From Paraburkholderia sp. Tr-20389 (GTDB lineage: Bacteria; Pseudomonadota; Gammaproteobacteria; Burkholderiales; Burkholderiaceae), in contig NZ_JAAGPD010000015.1 in the NCBI RefSeq assembly GCF_017104565.1, positions 124,001-188,000 of the forward strand: 64,000 nt of DNA, given 5' to 3'. The notes below the pieces were generated by a model that saw only the letters and a list, made by a program, of their open reading frames with translations, made no database searches and was not told the DNA's origin. A program made the position numbers and the translations under genes. Positions 17,703 to 26,346 of the stretch are shown here, piece after piece (within the stretch, counting starts at the first letter, position 1; the number at the start of each line of letters is the position of its first letter).

Positions 17703-20438
17703 TCACTTCTCCCAAGGCGTGCTGCTGTCCGTGTCGCGCTTGCCGTAACGGTCGATCGCCTGCCTGACGATGTCGCGTTCGATCGCACCTTCGTCGGCGA
17801 GCGCCTTCAATGCGGCGATCGCGATCGACGCCCGATCCACTTCGAAGAACGCCCGCAGCGCCGCGCGCGTGTCGCTGCGTCCGAAGCCGTCGGTGCCGAG
17901 CGTCACGTAGCGGCGCGGCACATACGCACGGATCAGTTCGGGCACGGCGCGCACGTAGTCGGTCGCGGCGATCACCGGGCCGCGCGATGCAGCGAGCGCG
18001 GACGTCACATAAGGCAGCGCGTTTTGCGCATCGTCGAAGAGACGCTCTGCACGCTCCGCCGCAACGCCGTCGCGATGCAGTTCGGTGAAGCTCGTCACGC
18101 TCCAGACGGACGCATCGATATGCCAGTCATCCTTGAGCATGCGGGTGGCTGCCTGCACTTCGCCGAGTATCGCGCCCGCGCCGAGCAGTTGGACCCGCGC
18201 CGCATCCAGCGATGCTTCATCGAGCGGATACATGCCCTTCAGCACGCCTTCACGCACGGTGTCGACAGACACGGCCGCAGGCAAAGACGGCTGGGCGTAG
18301 TTCTCGTTCGTGACGGTCAGGTAATAGAACACGTCGCGCTGACGTTCGATCATCTCGCGCATGCCTTCGTCGACGATCATCGCCACTTCATAGGCGAACG
18401 CGGGATCGTATGCGCGGCAGTTCGGCACCGTCGATGCCGCGAGATGGCTCGTGCCGTCCTGATGCTGGAGCCCTTCGCCGCCGAGCGTCGTCTTGCCCGC
18501 CGTCGCACCGATCAGAAAGCCTCTCGCGCGCTGATCCGCTGCCGCCCAGATCAGGTCGCCGATGCGCTGGAAGCCGAACATCGAGTAGTAGATGTAGAAC
18601 GGCAGCATCGGCAGATCGTGCACGCTGTACGACGTCGCCGCCGCGATCCACGACGACACCGCGCCCGCTTCGGAGATGCCCTCTTCGAGTATCTGGCCGC
18701 CCTTGTCTTCGCGGTAGTACAGCATCGAGCCCATATCTTCCGGCTCGTACAGCTGGCCGAGCGGCGAATAGATGCCGACCTGGCGGAACAGGTTCGCCAT
18801 GCCGAACGTGCGCGCTTCATCCGCGACGACGGGCACGACGCGCGGGCCGAGCGACGCGTCCTTCAACAGGCTGCCGAGCATGCGCACGATGGCCATCGTG
18901 GTCGACATCTCCTTGCCGTTCGATTCCAGCGCGAATTGCCCCCAGGAAGTCAACGCAGGCACGGTCGGTGTCTGCGATGCCGCTTTCCGCCTTCTGGGCA
19001 GATAGCCTCCCAAGGCAGCCCGGCGTGCATGCAGGTACTGCATTTCCGGGCTGTTTTCCGCTGGCTTGTAGAACCTGAGCTGCTCGACATCGTCATCCGA
19101 CAACGGCAGACGGAAGCGGTCGCGAAACGCCTTCAGCTGCTCGACGTCGAGCTTCTTCTGCTGATGCGTGGTCATGCGTCCCTGGCCGATCGCGCCCATG
19201 CCGAAGCCCTTCATCGTCTTCGCGAGGATCACCGTGGGCTGGCCGCGATGCTTCAACGCGCGTTCATACGCGGCGTGCAGCTTGCGCACATCGTGACCGC
19301 CGCGCCGGAGGCGGTCGATATCGTCGTTGCTCAGATGCGCGGCGAGCGCCGCCAGCTCCGGGTTCTGGCCGAAGAAGCGCTCGCGGTTGTAGCCGCCGTC
19401 GTTGGCCGAGAAGGTCTGGAACTGGCCGTCGACGGTATGGGCGAACGCCCTCAATAACGCGCCCGTGCGGTCGCGCGCGAACAGCGCGTCCCAGTCCGAG
19501 CCCCACAGCACCTTGATCACGTTCCAGCCCGCGCCTGTGAACTGCGCTTCGAGTTCGTCGATGATGCGGCCGTTGCTGCGCACGGGACCGTCGAGCCGTT
19601 GCAGATTGCAGTTGATCACGAACACGAGATTGTCGAGCCCTTCGCGCGCCGCGAGCGACAGCGCGCCGATCGACTCCGGCTCGTCCATCTCGCCGTCGCC
19701 GAAGAAGCCCCACACCTTGCGCCCTTCCGTCTTCAGCAAACTGCGGTTCTGCAGATAACGCATGAAGCGCGCCTGGTAGATCGCGTTGATGGGACCGATA
19801 CCCATCGACCCGGTCGGGAACTGCCAGAAGTCCGGCATCAGCCACGGATGCGGATACGAACACAAACCCGGCCCCGCGATTTCGCGCCGATAGTGTTCGA
19901 GATGCGTCTCGTCGAGAAAGCCTTCGAGGAACGCGCGCGCATACACGCCCGGCGACGAATGCGGCTGGAAGTAGACGAGATCGCCGCCGTGCTCATCGTT
20001 GCCGTCTTGCGTGCTGCTCGCGGCGCGGAAGAAATGATTGAAGCCGACTTCGAACAGATCGGCCGCCGATGCATAGCTCGCGATGTGGCCGCCCAGTTCG
20101 CCGTACGCGCGGTTCGCCCGCACCACCATCGCGAGCGCGTTCCAGCGCAACGCGGCGGCAAGCTTTTCTTCCGTGTCGAGATCGCCGGGATAAGGCGGCT
20201 GCTGATCGACGGAAATCGTGTTCGCATATGGCGTGACGTTCGCGCGCGCCGTCGCGACACCGCTGCCCAGCGCATGCGCAGCCAGCCGGTCGAACAGGTA
20301 TTGCGCGCGTTCCACGCCGACATGCTGGACGACGCCATCCAGCGCGGCGAGCCATTCGGCCGTCTCCTGCGGATCGCTGTCGATGCGAGCCTGTGTCAGG
20401 GCAAGAACTGGGCGGGCACCGCTCGATAAGTCCGTCAT
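17703..20438 (-). CDS. Homodimeric 2-oxoacid dehydrogenase E1 (AceE/MdeB-type)
   Basis: 911-residue thiamine-diphosphate E1 of the single-chain AceE type. The ThDP motif runs from GDGEMDEPESIGALSLAARE to VINCNLQ, and PYPGDLDTEEKL plus SFGRSDTRAALR-like C-terminal text are conserved. It catalyses decarboxylation of pyruvate or a near relative such as 2-oxobutyrate. No E2 or E3 gene adjoins it, unlike the main pyruvate dehydrogenase operon, and a divergent Lrp-type gene starts at 20598. This orphan-E1 plus Lrp layout resembles mdeB/mdeR of Pseudomonas putida (2-oxobutyrate from methionine breakdown), so a paralogous role is plausible but not proven. Confidence 0.88.
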   Translation of the reverse strand: MTDLSSGARPVLALTQARIDSDPQETAEWLAALDGVVQHVGVERAQYLFDRLAAHALGSGVATARANVTPYANTISVDQQPPYPGDLDTEEKLAAALRWNALAMVVRANRAYGELGGHIASYASAADLFEVGFNHFFRAASSTQDGNDEHGGDLVYFQPHSSPGVYARAFLEGFLDETHLEHYRREIAGPGLCSYPHPWLMPDFWQFPTGSMGIGPINAIYQARFMRYLQNRSLLKTEGRKVWGFFGDGEMDEPESIGALSLAAREGLDNLVFVINCNLQRLDGPVRSNGRIIDELEAQFTGAGWNVIKVLWGSDWDALFARDRTGALLRAFAHTVDGQFQTFSANDGGYNRERFFGQNPELAALAAHLSNDDIDRLRRGGHDVRKLHAAYERALKHRGQPTVILAKTMKGFGMGAIGQGRMTTHQQKKLDVEQLKAFRDRFRLPLSDDDVEQLRFYKPAENSPEMQYLHARRAALGGYLPRRRKAASQTPTVPALTSWGQFALESNGKEMSTTMAIVRMLGSLLKDASLGPRVVPVVADEARTFGMANLFRQVGIYSPLGQLYEPEDMGSMLYYREDKGGQILEEGISEAGAVSSWIAAATSYSVHDLPMLPFYIYYSMFGFQRIGDLIWAAADQRARGFLIGATAGKTTLGGEGLQHQDGTSHLAASTVPNCRAYDPAFAYEVAMIVDEGMREMIERQRDVFYYLTVTNENYAQPSLPAAVSVDTVREGVLKGMYPLDEASLDAARVQLLGAGAILGEVQAATRMLKDDWHIDASVWSVTSFTELHRDGVAAERAERLFDDAQNALPYVTSALAASRGPVIAATDYVRAVPELIRAYVPRRYVTLGTDGFGRSDTRAALRAFFEVDRASIAIAALKALADEGAIERDIVRQAIDRYGKRDTDSSTPWEK

Positions 20439-20557
20439 GACGCAACTCCGGCTGAAAAGCGTGGGTGAAAAGCGACTCGGAAACGTCTAACCAGCTTACC
20501 CACGCACCCGCAAAATGTGCGTCTCTTTTGCTTGCCTTGGCGCTTTCGGATAGTGTA

Positions 20558-20571
20558 TTTATTCCGATAAA
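20558..20571. promoter_or_regulatory. Inverted repeat TTTAT-TCCG-ATAAA between E1 and Lrp genes
   Basis: Short AT-rich palindrome in the 159-base divergent region, 27 bases before the Lrp-type ATG. AT-rich imperfect palindromes are typical Lrp/AsnC-family operators, so this may be the site through which the regulator acts on both genes. Assignment is by position. Confidence 0.4.
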
Positions 20572-20597
20572 TTGGCCTTACATGGAATGTTTACACT

Positions 20598-21143
20598 ATG
20601 ACTTCCGAAGCCAGATCCGCCGCCGCGGCGCGGCGCCTCGATCGCATCGACATCGCGATACTCCAGCAACTGCAGCAAAACGCGCGCATCACCAACGCGG
20701 AACTGGCGCGCGCCGTCAATCTGTCGCCGACGCCCTGCTTCAACCGCGTGCGCGCGCTCGAAAAGCTCGGTCTGTTCCGCCAGCAGGTCACACTGCTCGA
20801 CGCCGAAGCGCTCGGGCTGCGCATCAACGTGTTCATTCAGGTGAGCCTCGAAAAGCAGGTCGAAGAGGCGCTGCGCCGCTTCGAGCAGGAAGTCGGCGAG
20901 CGCCCCGAGGTGATGGAGTGCTATCTGATGACGGGCGACGCCGACTATCTGCTGCGCGTCGTCGTGCCCGACATGCAGGGGCTCGAACGCTTCATCGTGC
21001 AGTGGCTCACGAAGATTCCCGGCGTGTCGAATATCCGTTCGAGCTTCGCGCTCAAGCAGGTGCGCTACAAGACGGCGTTGCCGCTGCCCGTCGCGGGTCT
21101 CACGCTTGCGGCAGAAGACGACGCGCCGCGCGAATGGGCCTGA
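20598..21143 (+). CDS. Lrp/AsnC-family transcriptional regulator
   Basis: 181 residues: an N-terminal helix-turn-helix ([45 protein letters not shown]) and a C-terminal RAM ligand domain ([22 protein letters not shown]). Divergent from the orphan E1 gene, which it probably activates in response to an amino acid or oxoacid. The C-terminal extension after the RAM domain ([21 protein letters not shown]) is ordinary for this group. Confidence 0.9.
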   Translation: MTSEARSAAAARRLDRIDIAILQQLQQNARITNAELARAVNLSPTPCFNRVRALEKLGLFRQQVTLLDAEALGLRINVFIQVSLEKQVEEALRRFEQEVGERPEVMECYLMTGDADYLLRVVVPDMQGLERFIVQWLTKIPGVSNIRSSFALKQVRYKTALPLPVAGLTLAAEDDAPREWA

Positions 21144-21154
21144 CGATCAACCGC

Positions 21155-22792
21155 TCAGCGCGCCGCAGGCGTCACGCGGTCGCGTAGTTCGCGGCGGATG
21201 ACCTTGCCCGTCGCCGTCATCGGCAACGCATCGACGAAGTGAATCGCGCGCGGGTATTCGTGCGCGGCGAGATGCGTCTTCACGTGCTGTTGCAGCGTCT
21301 GCACGAGTGAATCGCTCGCGTCGTAGCCGGGATTGAGCACGACGAATGCGGTGACGATCTCGGTGCGCTGCGCGTCGGGTGCGCCGACCACGGCCGCCAT
21401 GCGCACGGCGGGATGCCGCAGCAGGCAATCTTCGATGGGCGCCGGGCCGATCCGGTAGCCGGCGCTCGTGATCACGTCGTCGTCGCGGCCGACGAAGCGG
21501 ATGAAGCCGTCCGCATCCATCAGCCCCATGTCGCCCGTCAGCAGCCAGTCACCGCGAAACTTGTCGCGCGTGGCGGCCTCGTTGCGCCAGTAGCCGAGGA
21601 ACATCACCGGGTCGGGCGCGTGGATCGCGATGTTGCCGGGCTCGCCGCGCGGCACCGTATGCCCCGTGTCGTCGACGATCGCCACGCGATGGCCCGGCAC
21701 GACCTTGCCGATCGAACCGAAGCACGGCTCGAACAGTGTCGCGCACGACGACACGACGACGTTGCATTCCGTCTGCCCATAGAACTCGTTGATAGTCACG
21801 CCAAGCGCGCGCCGCCCCCATTCGATCAGTTCCGCGCCGAGCGATTCGCCGCCGCTCGCGACCGCGCGCAGCGACAGCGTCCAGCGCTCAGGATGCTCGA
21901 CGGCACGCATCATCTTCAGCGCCGTCGGCGGCAGGAACGCATGCGTGACGGCGTGACGCTGCATCAGATCGAACGCGGCCTCGCCGTCGAACTTCTCGAA
22001 GCGCCGCGCCAGCACGGCGACGCCATGATGCCAGGCCGGCAGCAGCACGTCGAACAGCCCGCCGATCCACGCCCAGTCGGCGGGCGTCCACATCAGATGC
22101 GCGTCGTCAGGAAAGAACGCTTGCGGCATCTCCACGCCGGGCAGATGGCCGAGCAGCACGCGATGCGCGTGCAGCGCGCCCTTCGGCTTGCCTGTCGTGC
22201 CCGACGTGTAGATGATGACGGCGGGATCGTCGGCGGAGGTCGGTTCCGCGTCGAAGCCGGCCGGCGCATCGTCGAGCGCGGCCCAGAACGAGTCGACCTG
22301 CAAAGTGTGATCCGCGCGATCGACGTCGACACAGAAGATCGTGCGCAATTCGGGCAAGCGCGTGCGCACCGAGGCGATCTTCTGCGCACCGCCCATGTCG
22401 GTAACGAGCGCGACGACGCCGCTGTCGGATAGACGGTATTCGAGCGCGTCGGGGCCGAACAGCGCGAAGAGCGGCACGGCGATCGCGCCGCATTTGTACA
22501 CGGCGAGATGCGCAACTGCGGTCTCCACCGATTGCGCGAGGAAGATACCGACGCGATCGCCCTTCTTCACACCGCGCTTGCGCAACGCATGCGCGAATCG
22601 GTCCGACAGCGACTTCAGTTCATCGAAGGTGTAGCGCGCCGTCTCCCCTGCACGCGTCTCGCAGATCAGCGCGAGCCGGCCGCTGCCGTCGGCCCACTTG
22701 TCGCAGGCATCGATACCGATGTTGTAGTGCGGCGGAACACGCCATTCAAACGCGGCGACGAGGTTTTCGTAGGTATCGGCAGCGGGAAGCAT
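21155..22792 (-). CDS. AMP-forming acyl-CoA synthetase
   Basis: 545 residues. ANL-superfamily adenylating enzyme that joins a carboxylic acid to CoA at the cost of ATP. The P-loop-like motif IIYTSGTTGKPKGALHAH, the YGQTECN motif, GYRIGPAPIEDCLLRHP and the catalytic Lys near the end (TATGKVIRRELR) are all present. The start at 22792 (MLPAADTYENL) is chosen because AAGGAG sits seven bases before it; longer in-frame starts at 22825 and 22900 lack this. The substrate is likely a short or medium-chain acid but cannot be fixed. Confidence 0.87.
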   Translation of the reverse strand: MLPAADTYENLVAAFEWRVPPHYNIGIDACDKWADGSGRLALICETRAGETARYTFDELKSLSDRFAHALRKRGVKKGDRVGIFLAQSVETAVAHLAVYKCGAIAVPLFALFGPDALEYRLSDSGVVALVTDMGGAQKIASVRTRLPELRTIFCVDVDRADHTLQVDSFWAALDDAPAGFDAEPTSADDPAVIIYTSGTTGKPKGALHAHRVLLGHLPGVEMPQAFFPDDAHLMWTPADWAWIGGLFDVLLPAWHHGVAVLARRFEKFDGEAAFDLMQRHAVTHAFLPPTALKMMRAVEHPERWTLSLRAVASGGESLGAELIEWGRRALGVTINEFYGQTECNVVVSSCATLFEPCFGSIGKVVPGHRVAIVDDTGHTVPRGEPGNIAIHAPDPVMFLGYWRNEAATRDKFRGDWLLTGDMGLMDADGFIRFVGRDDDVITSAGYRIGPAPIEDCLLRHPAVRMAAVVGAPDAQRTEIVTAFVVLNPGYDASDSLVQTLQQHVKTHLAAHEYPRAIHFVDALPMTATGKVIRRELRDRVTPAAR

Positions 22793-23005
22793 CCGTGTCT
22801 CCTTGTTGTATGCGCTCGCTGTCATGCTACTCCGCCGGCGCAGGCGCTCGACGAGTGACCGTAAGTTTTGCGCGCATGGGAAAGGGTAATGTAATGTCAT
22901 GGCGTACGCGGCGTAGCGGACGCGTCAACCTGAATACTGCTTCCGTTTTTTTCAGTTGCCTGTTGTGACCCGCGCCCGCGACAATGCCCCAACTATGGGA
23001 GGAAT

Positions 23006-23278
23006 ATGAAGAAGTGCATTCTGCTTGCCGGAATCGGCGTGCTCGCCGCGTGCACTGCGGTATCGGGTGTGGACAGGAAGCAGAACGGCTACCTCTCGGT
23101 CACGAGTCGCGGACGCACGAGCCTCGCATCGTGGAATAGCATCCGCAACGCGGGGCTCAAGCACGCCAACGCGTATTGCCGCGAGCAGGAAAAGCAGATG
23201 CACACCGTCGAGATTCATACGAACGGCGTGCGTAGCGCAGGCAATCAGACAGTCGAAGTGGTTTTCGAGTGCTTTTGA
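23006..23278 (+). CDS. Small putative lipoprotein
   Basis: 90 residues: signal peptide MKKCILLAGIGVLAAC with a clear lipobox (LAAC, Cys16), then a compact domain with two further cysteines (YCREQ, VFECF at the C-terminus) that could pair. ATG follows GGGAGGA. No known domain recognised; likely an outer-membrane-anchored periplasmic protein. It stands alone in its orientation. Confidence 0.72.
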   Translation: MKKCILLAGIGVLAACTAVSGVDRKQNGYLSVTSRGRTSLASWNSIRNAGLKHANAYCREQEKQMHTVEIHTNGVRSAGNQTVEVVFECF

Positions 23279-23312
23279 CGTGATGTAGAACGGTGGCTTT
23301 GAACGACTGCGT

Positions 23313-23684
23313 TCAGCGCGCTTCTGCTTCGTCGGCGACGGTGTCGCCGAAGTGACTCGCGACGAACGCACGCATGGCGGCAATCAGCGCGGTGGCGCCG
23401 ACCTGTTCGATGGTGCCGGCGCCGGCCGGAACGGAGCCCGTCCATGACGCCTGGTCGCCCGCCGCGGCCGGCACGAGATGGATTCTCGCCCGCTCGATGA
23501 TCGGGCCGCATTGGGCCCAGTCCGTCGACGGCGCGAAGGCTGCTTCGAGCGCGCGGGCCGGATCGCCGTCGCAGGCGGGCTCTTCGATCCAGCAGAAGCC
23601 GTCGTCGACGCGCGGCTTCGGCAGATTGTCCGCTCGTGCAACCCAGTAATCGAGTACTGCGCCTTCCAGATCCGAAACTCTCAT
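23313..23684 (-). CDS. DUF2591 (phage NinX-like) protein
   Basis: 123 residues beginning MRVSDLEGAVLDYWVARADN and ending with ALIAAMRAFVASHFGDTVAD, the pattern of DUF2591, a family named from phage NinX proteins. The middle has CWIEEPACDGDPARALEAAF. GAGGAG precedes the ATG at 23684 at ideal spacing, so longer in-frame starts are not used. No phage structural gene is nearby, so it may be a domesticated phage gene. Function of the family is unknown. Confidence 0.75.
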   Translation of the reverse strand: MRVSDLEGAVLDYWVARADNLPKPRVDDGFCWIEEPACDGDPARALEAAFAPSTDWAQCGPIIERARIHLVPAAAGDQASWTGSVPAGAGTIEQVGATALIAAMRAFVASHFGDTVADEAEAR

Positions 23685-23846
23685 CTCTGCTCCTCGTGGA
23701 GATCGTATGTGCCGAACGCAGCATTGATTGTGCATCAAGTTCGTGTTGCGTTTTATGACGTGGTATCTGTCGTGTATCTGTCGTGCCAGATAACGCCGCG
23801 GATGGTGCGCGGCGTGTTCCGTCAACTGAGTGGACACGGGGCATCC

Positions 23847-24623
23847 ATGACTTTCCACCTCCCGCACATTGCGCGCCGCGCCGCCGACGGCAAGCACCCG
23901 CTACGCAAGCTGTTCGCGGTGCTGCTCGGCATGGTTGCAATTGCGGGCGCGGCACACGCCGCGCCCCATCTTTTGGGACATGCGATGGCAGGCTTGCACA
24001 GGACGATCATCATCGACGCGCAAGGCGACTCCACGATGTGGGGCTATCAGACGTCGGGCGGCTTCACGAAGTCCTGGCAATCGCCGAATAATCCTCCCGC
24101 GTTGCTTCAGGCCGCGTTGCAGGCGCGCTTCGGCACGCGTGTGATCGTGCAGAACAACGGCGTGCCGGGCGCGACGCTCGTCGATCGCGAGCGGGGTGTC
24201 AACGGTTATGGACAACCGTACTCGCAATGGGTGACGACGTCGCCCGCGCATATCGTGATCGTCAACTTCGCGCTCAACGACGCCGACAATCACGTCAAGG
24301 AGCCGCCCGCCGCGTTTCGCGAGCGCCTCACGCGCTTCATCAAGGAGTCGCGCGACGCGGGACGCATCGTCGTGCTCGAAGAGCCCAATCCCGTCGATTA
24401 CGCGTTGAACGAGACGGTCGTGCCGCAATACGTGGCGGTCGTCGATGAACTGGCGAAACGCTACGGGCTGGCACTGGTCCGGCAGTACGCGCCGATCGGC
24501 GCGATGCGCGACTGGCGTTCGCTGTTGATCGATGGCGTGCATCCCACGGATGCGCTTTACCGGCTCAAGGCCGAGCGGCAACGCGAAGTGGTCGAACCGA
24601 TTGTCGCGAAGCTGATGGAGTAA
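23847..24623 (+). CDS. Secreted SGNH/GDSL hydrolase
   Basis: 258 residues with a signal peptide (LRKLFAVLLGMVAIAGAAHA, residues 19-38). The SGNH blocks are recognisable: GDSTMWGY (nucleophile Ser), NNGVPGATL, NFALNDADNH, and DGVHPT with the catalytic Asp/His. It should hydrolyse an ester in the periplasm or outside; the substrate is not predictable. Start chosen at the ATG just before the basic n-region of the signal peptide. Confidence 0.82.
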   Translation: MTFHLPHIARRAADGKHPLRKLFAVLLGMVAIAGAAHAAPHLLGHAMAGLHRTIIIDAQGDSTMWGYQTSGGFTKSWQSPNNPPALLQAALQARFGTRVIVQNNGVPGATLVDRERGVNGYGQPYSQWVTTSPAHIVIVNFALNDADNHVKEPPAAFRERLTRFIKESRDAGRIVVLEEPNPVDYALNETVVPQYVAVVDELAKRYGLALVRQYAPIGAMRDWRSLLIDGVHPTDALYRLKAERQREVVEPIVAKLME

Positions 24624-24644
24624 AGGCGGCGCGACGCCGCATGC

Positions 24645-24932
24645 TCATTCGCCTACTGAAAATACCTGCTGCGAAGCGACCAGCTTCGGATGAGGCTTGC
24701 ATCCGCAGATGCACAGATCGTCGCTCAACGCCGCATGCCGGCCGTCAGGTGCCGTCATCACTTCGCGCGGCCCATCGCACTGGATCTTGCCCGTCGTATG
24801 GCACGCGGGGCACGTCACGTCGTCGCCTTCATGCGCGACGTCGCGTCCTTCGAGTTGAATCGTGGAGGAGACGGCTTGCACCGTGCCGTTCGCCGTCGTC
24901 GTGTCACCGTTCAGGATCAGATAGCGTTTCAT
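24645..24932 (-). CDS. PAAR-domain protein (type VI spike tip), stand-alone
   Basis: 95-residue protein that is only a PAAR domain: MKRYLILNGDTTTANGTVQ, GDDVTCPACHTTGKI, then LCICGC. PAAR proteins cap the VgrG spike of type VI secretion systems and carry effectors; the cysteines C41, C44, C74, C76 and C78 with nearby His are candidate zinc ligands. It lies just outside the tRNA-Ser island, whose own PAAR gene (27660-28253) has the same Cys spacing. No other type VI structural gene is in the window. Confidence 0.82.
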   Translation of the reverse strand: MKRYLILNGDTTTANGTVQAVSSTIQLEGRDVAHEGDDVTCPACHTTGKIQCDGPREVMTAPDGRHAALSDDLCICGCKPHPKLVASQQVFSVGE

Positions 24933-25380
24933 GGTGTGCTCGCCGGTTGAATTCGCGGATTCTACAAAAGATCGGTGAATTAACCAATCAGGCTGATATT
25001 GGCATCGTTTAAATCCCTTTCTTTATGCGATTGGAATTTGTTAAATCGTTTTTGGTAATGGCGATTTAAATGCTTTCTCGTCTCGCGATTGCGCGCGATC
25101 CCGCAGGCCGTGAGCCGCTGACGCTTTTTGACATCATGGATCCGTGCTCTCCATAGAATCGCGCTGGCTGTCGTCGTCGTGACGCCAGCGGCCGAGTCAT
25201 TGCAGTCCAGCAGCAACCAGGAGCACGTGTTTTCATGCAGGAACTCAACAACGATCGCAGGACGGATTACGACGTTCGTCGCGGATATCGACAATGCGAT
25301 CACGCCTTCGGGCGTTTCATTTGTTTCAATACTGTTCAAGCGTCGATCGCTGACAGTACTTTCGATCTCATTCCGACGCC
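24933..25380. other. Intergenic stretch without a credible gene
   Basis: About 450 bases between the PAAR gene and a small membrane-protein gene. Open frames on both strands lack ribosome sites, good codon use and recognisable protein features. The first part (24960-25080) is AT-rich relative to the surroundings, suggesting regulatory or remnant DNA, but nothing specific is seen. Confidence 0.5.
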
Positions 25381-25611
25381 ATGCACCGACTCATGAAGAG
25401 CCGCATGGCAAAGGGATTATTGACGACGATTTTCATCTGGGTAGTCGGCGTGGAACTCGTCGCGTGGTGGTGCCTCGACATGAGTGCGCTGGGTGGCAAA
25501 GAATTCTGGCCGGTCGTGCTGTGGGGTGTGACGCCCTTGTCGATTGCGGTCGGCACGTTCGTTGGCCGTAACTTGCGTTCGGGTTGGCTTCGGAAACGCG
25601 AGCGCTCGTGA
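25381..25611 (+). CDS. Small two-helix membrane protein, hypothetical
   Basis: 76 residues with two hydrophobic helices (GLLTTIFIWVVGVELVAWWC, about 12-31, and FWPVVLWGVTPLSIAVGTFVG, about 42-62) and a basic C-terminus (RNLRSGWLRKRERS). No family recognised. The start could be the ATG at 25381 or internal ATGs; no strong ribosome site is visible, so it is a moderate call. Confidence 0.5.
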   Translation: MHRLMKSRMAKGLLTTIFIWVVGVELVAWWCLDMSALGGKEFWPVVLWGVTPLSIAVGTFVGRNLRSGWLRKRERS

Positions 25612-25804
25612 GTCATCGCGTCGACGTTTAGTCAGGATGACGTATCGACGCGATATCTCCGTAGTGTGTCGCCTTATCGGCCTTGGTTCGCTGCCCGCTC
25701 GTGGAGTGCCGAAGTCGGCCGGTTACGTAGACATCCGGCAAACACGCCATCGCCGGAAAGTCACCCGACGCGAAAGCAAGGTAGCACGGCCGCCAAAGTC
25801 CTGC

Positions 25805-25810
25805 TATAAT
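25805..25810 (+). promoter_or_regulatory. -10 element of the tRNA-Ser promoter
   Basis: Perfect TATAAT ending 12 bases before the tRNA-Ser 5' end. The -35 region (around 25782-25787) matches poorly. Position and the perfect -10 support a sigma-70 promoter for the tRNA. Confidence 0.6.
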
Positions 25811-25822
25811 GCGCCTCCCGCC

Positions 25823-25913
25823 GGAGAGATGGATGAGCGGTTTAAGTCGCACGCCTGGAAAGCGTGTATAGGTTAATAGCCTATCGGGGGTTCGAATCCC
25901 CCTCTCTCCGCCA
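25823..25913 (+). tRNA. tRNA-Ser (anticodon GGA)
   Basis: Acceptor stem GGAGAGA pairs with TCTCTCC before G and an encoded CCA (25911-25913). The anticodon stem is CACGC/GCGTG with loop CTGGAAA, giving anticodon GGA (serine, UCC/UCU). It has the long variable arm expected for tRNA-Ser and a GGTTCGAATCC T-arm. Its 3' end is the left attachment repeat of the adjoining island, and it remains intact. Confidence 0.95.
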
Positions 25914-25919
25914 AAGAAT
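25900..25919 (+). repeat. attL, left island repeat (tRNA 3' end)
   Basis: Core CCCTCTCTCCGCCAA, then A, then GAAT; overlaps the T-arm/acceptor end and CCA of tRNA-Ser. It matches 30243-30262 at 19 of 20 positions. Confidence 0.85.
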
Positions 25920-25928
25920 TGCAACGCC

Positions 25929-25964
25929 AAAAACCTCGCAAGCTCAAAGACTTGCGGGGTTTTT
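25929..25964 (+). terminator. Rho-independent terminator after tRNA-Ser
   Basis: Hairpin with 14-base arms (25929-25942 and 25951-25964, one G-U pair), 8-base loop, ending in a run of five T. It lies inside the island just past attL, so the island brought its own terminator for the tRNA. Confidence 0.8.
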
Positions 25965-26346
25965 GCTTTTCTCGGCCCATCAATTAGCCCATCAGCGAGC
26001 AAAAAATGCGCGCCCGATTCAGGGTCGGGATGTTGTCAGCAGGCCGCCCTGTTCGCGCACCTCTTCGACGCCAGCGGCACATCCCGGCTTTCGGCGGAAT
26101 ACTCAGGACGGCCGCAAGTCGCTAGAATCATGTGCATTGACTACAGGCGAGGCAACCCCGGTAGTCCTGCCGCACCTTCGCCCTGCTCTAACTCATTCAC
26201 GCTGCCGGCTTCATCGGTGCGGACTGTCACAAGGGTTTTTGCGTGGCGAGCGCCAAATGAAACCTTGAGAAAACGATAGCTGCGCGACGGTACAAGCCTG
26301 CTACGCCGTATATCCGGTTTCGACTGCGGCAGCGTTATGGTGCGGT
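25965..26346. other. Island left flank without a clear gene
   Basis: About 380 bases between the tRNA terminator and the first island gene. No reading frame on either strand shows protein-like sequence with a ribosome site. It is likely remnant or regulatory DNA of the element. Confidence 0.45.

Noticed and set aside
18024-19457. 477-codon plus-strand frame inside the E1 gene
   Set aside because: Antisense shadow; the minus-strand E1 protein is unmistakable.
24980-25571. Overlapping 119- and 147-codon frames on opposite strands
   Set aside because: No ribosome sites, no recognisable protein pattern, and they overlap each other and a better small-gene candidate.
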